From positions 1 through 64,000 of the forward strand of contig NZ_JALGBX010000003.1 of NCBI RefSeq assembly GCF_022808175.1: a DNA stretch of 64,000 bases. The letters are read 5' to 3'. The notes beneath the pieces are model-generated. The model did not search any database, was not told where the DNA came from, and saw only the letters and a program-made list of their open reading frames with translations. The stretch comes from Streptomyces sp. AP-93. GTDB taxonomy: Bacteria; Actinomycetota; Actinomycetes; Streptomycetales; Streptomycetaceae. Below, piece after piece: positions 59,728-64,000 of the stretch. The first letter of the stretch is position 1. Each line of letters begins with the position of its first letter. A program made the translations under genes and the position numbers.

Positions 59728-61242
59728 TCAGCGGCCCTCGCGCGCCGGGTTCGGGGTCATGCCCTCGCCCTTGCCCAGCCGGCTGTGCTGCTTGCCGTAG
59801 AGGAAGTAGACGGCGATGCCGATCGCCATCCAGATCCCGAAGCGCAGCCAGGTCTCGGCCGGCAGGTTCAGCATCAGCCAGACCGACGCGGCGATCGACA
59901 GGATGGGCACGAGCGGCACCCACGGGGTGCGGAAGGCCCGGTGCAGGTCGGGCCGGGTGCGGCGCAGGACCATCACGCCGAGCGCGACGACGACGAAGGC
60001 GAAGAGGGTGCCGATGTTCACCAGGGTCGCCAGCTCGTTGATGCTGGTGAATCCGGCGACGATCGCGATGACCACGCCGAGCAGGATCGTCGGCCGGTAG
60101 GGCGTACGGAACTTCGGGTGGGTCCGCGAGAAGAACCGCGGCAGCAGTCCGTCGCGGCTCATCGCGAAGAACACCCGGGTCTGGCCGAGCAGCAGGATCA
60201 TGCAGACCGTGGTCAGGCCCACCGCCGCGCCGAAGCTGATGATGCCTCCGTAGATCGGATGGCCCGCGGACTTGAAGGCGTCGGCCAGCGGGGCGCTCAC
60301 CGACAGCTCCGAGTAGTGCTGCATGCCGGTGACCACGAGCGAGACGGCCACGTACAGCACCGTGCAGATCAGCAGCGAGCCGAGGATGCCGCGCGGCATG
60401 TCCCTCTGGGGCAGCTTGGTCTCTTCGGCGGCGGTGGCGACGACGTCGAAGCCGATGAAGGCGAAGAAGACGACGGAGGCCGCGGTGAAGATGCCCATGA
60501 TGCCGAAGTTGGTCGGCTCGTAGCCGAAGATCAGCTGGACCAGGGGGGCGTCCAGGCCCGCGCCGCCCTCCTGCTTGACCGCCTTCGGGATGAAGGGCTC
60601 GTAGTTGCTGCCCTTGATGAAGAAGAGGCCGGCGAAGATCACGATGAGCACCACCGTGACCTTGATCGCGACCACGATCGCGGTGATCCGCGCGGACAGC
60701 TTCACGCCGACGACGAGGATCGCGGTCAGCACCAGGACGAGTACGAAGGCCAGCAGGTCGAAGCTGCCGCCCGGCACGTCGGGTCCCTGGAGCGAGACCG
60801 GCAGATGGAGCCCGGCGTTGTCCATGAGCGAGCGGACGTACCCGGACCAGCCGACCGCCACGACGGCCGTGCCGAGGGCGAATTCCAGCACCAGGTCCCA
60901 GCCGATGATCCAGGCCGGCAGCTCGCCGATCGAGGCGTAGGAGAAGGTGTACGCGGAACCGGCGACCGGCACCGTCGAGGCGAACTCGGCGTAGCAGAGC
61001 GCGGCGAGCGCGCACACGACGCCGGCCGCGACGAACGCGAGCGCCGTGGCGGGGCCCGCTGTCTCCTTGGCGACCTTGCCGGTCAGGACGAAGATGCCGG
61101 TACCGATGATGACGCCGACGCCGAAGACCATCAGGTCCCAGGCGGAGAGCGACTTCTTGAGCTGGTGTTCCGGCTCCTGCGTGTCGAGGATGGACTGCTC
61201 CACCGACTTCGTGCGGAAGGGGCTGTTCAGATCCGAACTCAC
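59728..61242 (-). CDS. APC-type amino-acid permease
   Basis: 504 residues from GTG 61242 (VSSDLNSPFRTKSVEQSIL) behind GGAGGTG. About twelve to fourteen membrane segments of the amino acid-polyamine-organocation type. The opening LKKSLSAWDLMVFGVGVIIG with GTGIFVLTG is the conserved substrate-binding helix of the cationic amino-acid transporter group, and EFASTVPVAGSAYTFSYASI follows. Transport by ion coupling or exchange is inferred from the family. The open frame to 61329 runs into the intergenic region. Confidence 0.9.
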   Translation of the reverse strand: MSSDLNSPFRTKSVEQSILDTQEPEHQLKKSLSAWDLMVFGVGVIIGTGIFVLTGKVAKETAGPATALAFVAAGVVCALAALCYAEFASTVPVAGSAYTFSYASIGELPAWIIGWDLVLEFALGTAVVAVGWSGYVRSLMDNAGLHLPVSLQGPDVPGGSFDLLAFVLVLVLTAILVVGVKLSARITAIVVAIKVTVVLIVIFAGLFFIKGSNYEPFIPKAVKQEGGAGLDAPLVQLIFGYEPTNFGIMGIFTAASVVFFAFIGFDVVATAAEETKLPQRDMPRGILGSLLICTVLYVAVSLVVTGMQHYSELSVSAPLADAFKSAGHPIYGGIISFGAAVGLTTVCMILLLGQTRVFFAMSRDGLLPRFFSRTHPKFRTPYRPTILLGVVIAIVAGFTSINELATLVNIGTLFAFVVVALGVMVLRRTRPDLHRAFRTPWVPLVPILSIAASVWLMLNLPAETWLRFGIWMAIGIAVYFLYGKQHSRLGKGEGMTPNPAREGR

Positions 61243-61350
61243 CGACGCACCTCCGAGCGGGGCGTACCTACGCGAGCGGGCCGGGAGGCCCACCCCTTCA
61301 AGGGTGATCTCCCGGCCCGTGGCGTGCAACCGCTCGGCGATCTAGGTCGC

Positions 61351-61384
61351 CCGTACGGGTCCGTACGTGTCCGTACGGGTCCGT
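61351..61384. repeat. Tandem 10-mer repeat touching the dxs stop
   Basis: CCGTACGGGT, CCGTACGTGT and CCGTACGGGT follow each other and a fourth unit begins CCGT, immediately before the dxs stop codon on the other strand. The units contain the palindrome CCGTACGG. A role in transcript ends is possible but unproven. Confidence 0.6.
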
Positions 61385-63301
61385 CTAGTCGACGGCGGCG
61401 GCCGGCTCGTTGTCGTAGCGCCCGTCCAGCTTGGCCACCAGGCCGGTGACCTGCCGCGCGATGTCCGGGGCGGTCAGGCCGATCTCGGCCATGACCTCCT
61501 TGCGCGTGGCGTGGTCGAGGAAGCGCTGCGGAATGCCGAAGTCGCGCAGCGGTACGTCGACCCCCGCGTCCCGCAGTGCCTGCGCGACGGCGGAACCCAC
61601 GCCGCCGCTCCGGCTGTTGTCCTCCACGGTCACGACCACGCGGTGGCCGTCGGCGAGCGGGGCCAGGGCCTCGTCCACCGGCTTGACCCAACGGGGGTCG
61701 ACCACGGTCGTGGAGATCCCCTGCTTGTCCAGGAGGTCGGCGATCTCCAGGCACATCGGGGCGAGCGCGCCGACCGAGACGAGCAGTACGTCCGGCCGGG
61801 TGACCTCGTCGGCCGGACGGCGCAGCACGTCCATGCCGCCGATCCTCCCGATGGCCGGGACGGCCGGGCCGACGACGCCCTTGGAGAAGCGCACGACGGT
61901 CGGCGCGTCCTTCACCAGGACGGCCTCGTTCAGCTGGGCGCGCAGCTGCTCGGCGTCGCGCGGGGCGGCCAGGCGCAGGCCGGGGACCACCTGGAGGATG
62001 GACATGTCCCACATGCCGTTGTGGGAGGCGCCGTCGGTGCCGGTGACCCCGGCGCGGTCCAGGACGAAGGTGACCCCGCACTTGTGCAGGGCGACGTCCA
62101 TCAGGACCTGGTCGAAGGCGCGGTTGAGGAAGGTCGCGTACACCGCGAAGACCGGGTGGGCGCCGCCGGAGGCCAGGCCGGCCGCCGAGGTGGCGCCGTG
62201 CTGTTCGGCGATGCCGACGTCGAAGATCCGGTCCGGGTAGGCGTCGGCGAACTTCTTCAGGCCGACCGGCTGGAGCATGGCCGCGGTGATCGCGACGATG
62301 TCCTTGCGCGCCTTGCCGAGCTTGACCATCTCGTCGGCGAAGACCGAGGTCCAGCTGGCGGCGTCGGTGGAGACCGGCAGGCCGGTGTCCGGGTGGATCA
62401 CGCCGACCGCGTGGAAGCGGTCCGCCTCGTCCTGGACGGCCGGCTCGTAGCCCCGGCCCTTCTGGGTGAGGCAGTGCACGATGACCGGTCCGCTGAAGCG
62501 CTTGGCGCGCTGCAGGGCCGATTCCAGGGCCTCGATGTCGTGGCCGTCGATGGGCCCGATGTACTTCAGGCCCAGGTCCTCGAACATGCCCTGCGGGGCG
62601 ATGAAGTCCTTGAGGCCCTTCTTGGCGCCGTGCAGGGTCTCGTAGAGGGGCTTCCCGACGACCGGGGTGCGCTCCAGGAGGTCCTTGCCGCGGGCCAGGA
62701 AGCGCTCGTAGCCGTCCGTGGTGCGCAGGGTGGCCAGGTGGTTCGCGAGGCCGCCGATGGTGGGGCCGTACGAGCGCTCGTTGTCGTTGACGACGATCAC
62801 CAGGGGGCGGTCCTTGGCGGCGGCGATGTTGTTCAGCGCCTCCCAGGCCATGCCGCCGGTGAGGGCTCCGTCGCCGATGACCGCCGCGACGTGGTGGTCT
62901 TCCTTGCCGAGCACCTCATTGGCCTTGGCGAAGCCGTCGGCCCAGCCCAGCACGGTGGACGCGTGCGAGTTCTCGATCACGTCGTGCTCGGACTCGGCGC
63001 GCGAGGGGTAGCCCGACAGGCCGCCCTTCGTGCGCAGGCCGCCGAAGTCCTGGCGGCCGGTGAGCAGCTTGTGCACGTAGGCCTGGTGGCCGGTGTCGAA
63101 GAGGACCTTGTCCTTGGGCGAGTGGAAGACCCTGTGCAGAGCGATCGTCAACTCGACGACACCGAGGTTGGGGCCGAGGTGCCCGCCGGTCTTGGAGACG
63201 GCGTCGACGAGGAAGGTCCTGATCTCTGCGGCGAGCCGGTCGAGCTCCTCCTGGCTGAGCCGGTCCAGATCGCGCGGTCCCTTGATGCGGGTCAGCAGCA
63301 C
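61385..63301 (-). CDS. dxs: 1-deoxy-D-xylulose-5-phosphate synthase
   Basis: 638 residues from GTG 63301 with AAGGAGG upstream. It condenses pyruvate and glyceraldehyde-3-phosphate, the first step of the MEP isoprenoid pathway. [19 protein letters not shown] has the catalytic His41, [15 protein letters not shown] follows, GDGALTGG (143-150) with the later NDN binds thiamine diphosphate, [10 protein letters not shown] carries the catalytic Glu and [15 protein letters not shown] the substrate site. It stands alone, with a GC-rich hairpin on its upstream side belonging to the next gene. Confidence 0.97.
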   Translation of the reverse strand: MLLTRIKGPRDLDRLSQEELDRLAAEIRTFLVDAVSKTGGHLGPNLGVVELTIALHRVFHSPKDKVLFDTGHQAYVHKLLTGRQDFGGLRTKGGLSGYPSRAESEHDVIENSHASTVLGWADGFAKANEVLGKEDHHVAAVIGDGALTGGMAWEALNNIAAAKDRPLVIVVNDNERSYGPTIGGLANHLATLRTTDGYERFLARGKDLLERTPVVGKPLYETLHGAKKGLKDFIAPQGMFEDLGLKYIGPIDGHDIEALESALQRAKRFSGPVIVHCLTQKGRGYEPAVQDEADRFHAVGVIHPDTGLPVSTDAASWTSVFADEMVKLGKARKDIVAITAAMLQPVGLKKFADAYPDRIFDVGIAEQHGATSAAGLASGGAHPVFAVYATFLNRAFDQVLMDVALHKCGVTFVLDRAGVTGTDGASHNGMWDMSILQVVPGLRLAAPRDAEQLRAQLNEAVLVKDAPTVVRFSKGVVGPAVPAIGRIGGMDVLRRPADEVTRPDVLLVSVGALAPMCLEIADLLDKQGISTTVVDPRWVKPVDEALAPLADGHRVVVTVEDNSRSGGVGSAVAQALRDAGVDVPLRDFGIPQRFLDHATRKEVMAEIGLTAPDIARQVTGLVAKLDGRYDNEPAAAVD

Positions 63302-63478
63302 CCGTGCCTCCTTGCAGTCGCTTGCTGGTCTGCCGAGTCTAATGTTCGCCAGTTGGGGGTAAGTGAAGCGCGGTCCCGGTCAGGTCACACCTTTGTCATA
63401 CCTGTACACATCAGTACGGAGTCACACCCCCCAAAAGGGGGTATTCCCGCACATCCGTACGTACACGCATACGCACAG

Positions 63479-63511
63479 GTGCCCGGTGCCACACCAAGTG
63501 GCACCGGGCAC
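63479..63511 (-). terminator. Hairpin terminator of the sugar ABC operon
   Basis: GTGCCCGGTGCCAC (63479-63492) and GTGGCACCGGGCAC (63498-63511) form a 14-bp perfect stem with loop ACCAA. It lies 42 bp past the permease stop, in the direction of its transcription, and upstream of dxs. Confidence 0.8.
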
Positions 63512-63553
63512 TGTGACGGTTCTTACCGCCGCATCACGCTCCGCGCACGCCGG

Positions 63554-64000
63554 TCAGGCGCGCCCGGCCGTCTTCTGCGTCTTGCGGGTGATCGAGTCGA
63601 TCACCACGGTGGCGAGGAGGACCGCGCCGGTGATCATGTACTGGATCGGCGTCGCGATTCCCTCCAGGGCCAGACCGTACTGGATGGAGGTGATGACCAT
63701 GACGCCGAGGAGGGCGTTCCAGGTCCGGCCGCGGCCGCCGAAGAGGCTGGTGCCGCCGATGACGGCCGCCGCGATCACGTTCATCAGCAGGTCGCCGGCG
63801 CCGGCGCTCTGGTTGGCCGCCGCGATCTTGGAGGCCCAGAAGAGCCCGCCGATGGCCGCGAAGGTGCCGGCGATCGCGAAGACCGTGATCCGGACCCGGT
63901 TGACGTTGATGCCGGCGCGCCGGGAGGCCTCGACGCTGCCGCCGAGGGCGAAGACCTGGCGGCCGAAGGTGGTGCGCCGCAGGAGGAAGTCCGTGGCGAC
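63554..64000 (-). CDS. Sugar ABC transporter permease, C-terminal part
   Basis: The last 149 residues of a ribose/xylose-type permease, cut by the window edge. RTTFGRQVFALGGSVEASRR with AGINVNRVRITVFAIAG is the cytoplasmic loop that contacts the ATPase. NVIAAAVIGGTSLFGGRGR is the family signature, and two final membrane segments follow. The partner ATPase and binding protein should lie to the right, outside the window. Confidence 0.92.
   Translation of the reverse strand, partial: VATDFLLRRTTFGRQVFALGGSVEASRRAGINVNRVRITVFAIAGTFAAIGGLFWASKIAAANQSAGAGDLLMNVIAAAVIGGTSLFGGRGRTWNALLGVMVITSIQYGLALEGIATPIQYMITGAVLLATVVIDSITRKTQKTAGRA

Overview
The window is high-GC actinobacterial DNA, almost certainly the chromosome of a Streptomyces. 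The evidence is the codon bias, leaderless genes with TANNNT boxes about 7 nt before the start codon, a LuxR-type regulator / ribonuclease D / fadAB / hemE neighbourhood, an actinobacterial coproporphyrin haem route (HemY, HemQ), stealth glycosyl-phosphotransferases, and a murC gene outside a division cluster.

Positions 1-19,270 are accessory. They begin with the tail of an unknown gene and a DDE transposase. A two-gene cassette of moderate GC follows: an ATP-grasp ligase and a divergent MFS exporter. Next come a decayed Rhs/YD-repeat gene fused to the tip of a TetR gene, and a small winged-helix protein. From about 6.9 to 19.3 kb the layout is unusual. The intact msrB gene (19,272-19,676) is followed by two further 3'-terminal msrB fragments, at 14.7-14.9 kb and 8.5-8.75 kb, all in the same orientation. 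All three share a nearly identical 92-bp core. I read this as a tandem array of integrative elements that repeatedly used one attachment site inside msrB. The element next to msrB carries a 1263-residue helicase-nuclease and a PIN-domain remnant. The next carries a tRNA-like gene, a copy of an unknown gene broken by an amber stop, two WXG100-type proteins, an RNase A-like polymorphic toxin, an unknown protein (immunity candidate), a 108-aa free-standing RNase A-like domain and a CdiI-type immunity protein. A longer copy of the unknown gene lies beyond the last msrB fragment.

From 19.3 kb onward the window is core chromosome: msrB, murC, a small stress-like protein, a RibD-type reductase, zapE, an OsmC-type peroxidase, a PhoX-like TAT-exported protein, a PPK2 kinase with a histone H1-like tail, a lipoprotein polysaccharide deacetylase, a zinc-ribbon protein, an AIM24 protein and a PTH2-type hydrolase. 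Then comes a DUF692 (MNIO) enzyme overlapping a membrane protein with a Cys/Ser/Gly-rich tail, plus a paralogue without the tail. This looks like a maturase/substrate pair. Next are an exported S33 peptidase, hemY-hemQ, a DUF4349 lipoprotein, a CoA-disulfide-reductase-like flavoprotein, a broken NADAR gene, hemE, a DUF3000 protein, a response regulator, ribonuclease D and the fadA-fadB beta-oxidation operon.

Positions 49.7-59.6 kb are a cell-surface polymer region: an SGNH esterase, a GT4-stealth fusion, a beta-rich protein and a second stealth protein in one minus-strand operon. Beside them lie a beta-propeller-like protein and an LCP ligase that could anchor the polymer to peptidoglycan. 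The window ends with an amino-acid permease, dxs (isoprenoid precursor synthesis) and the 3' part of a sugar ABC permease.
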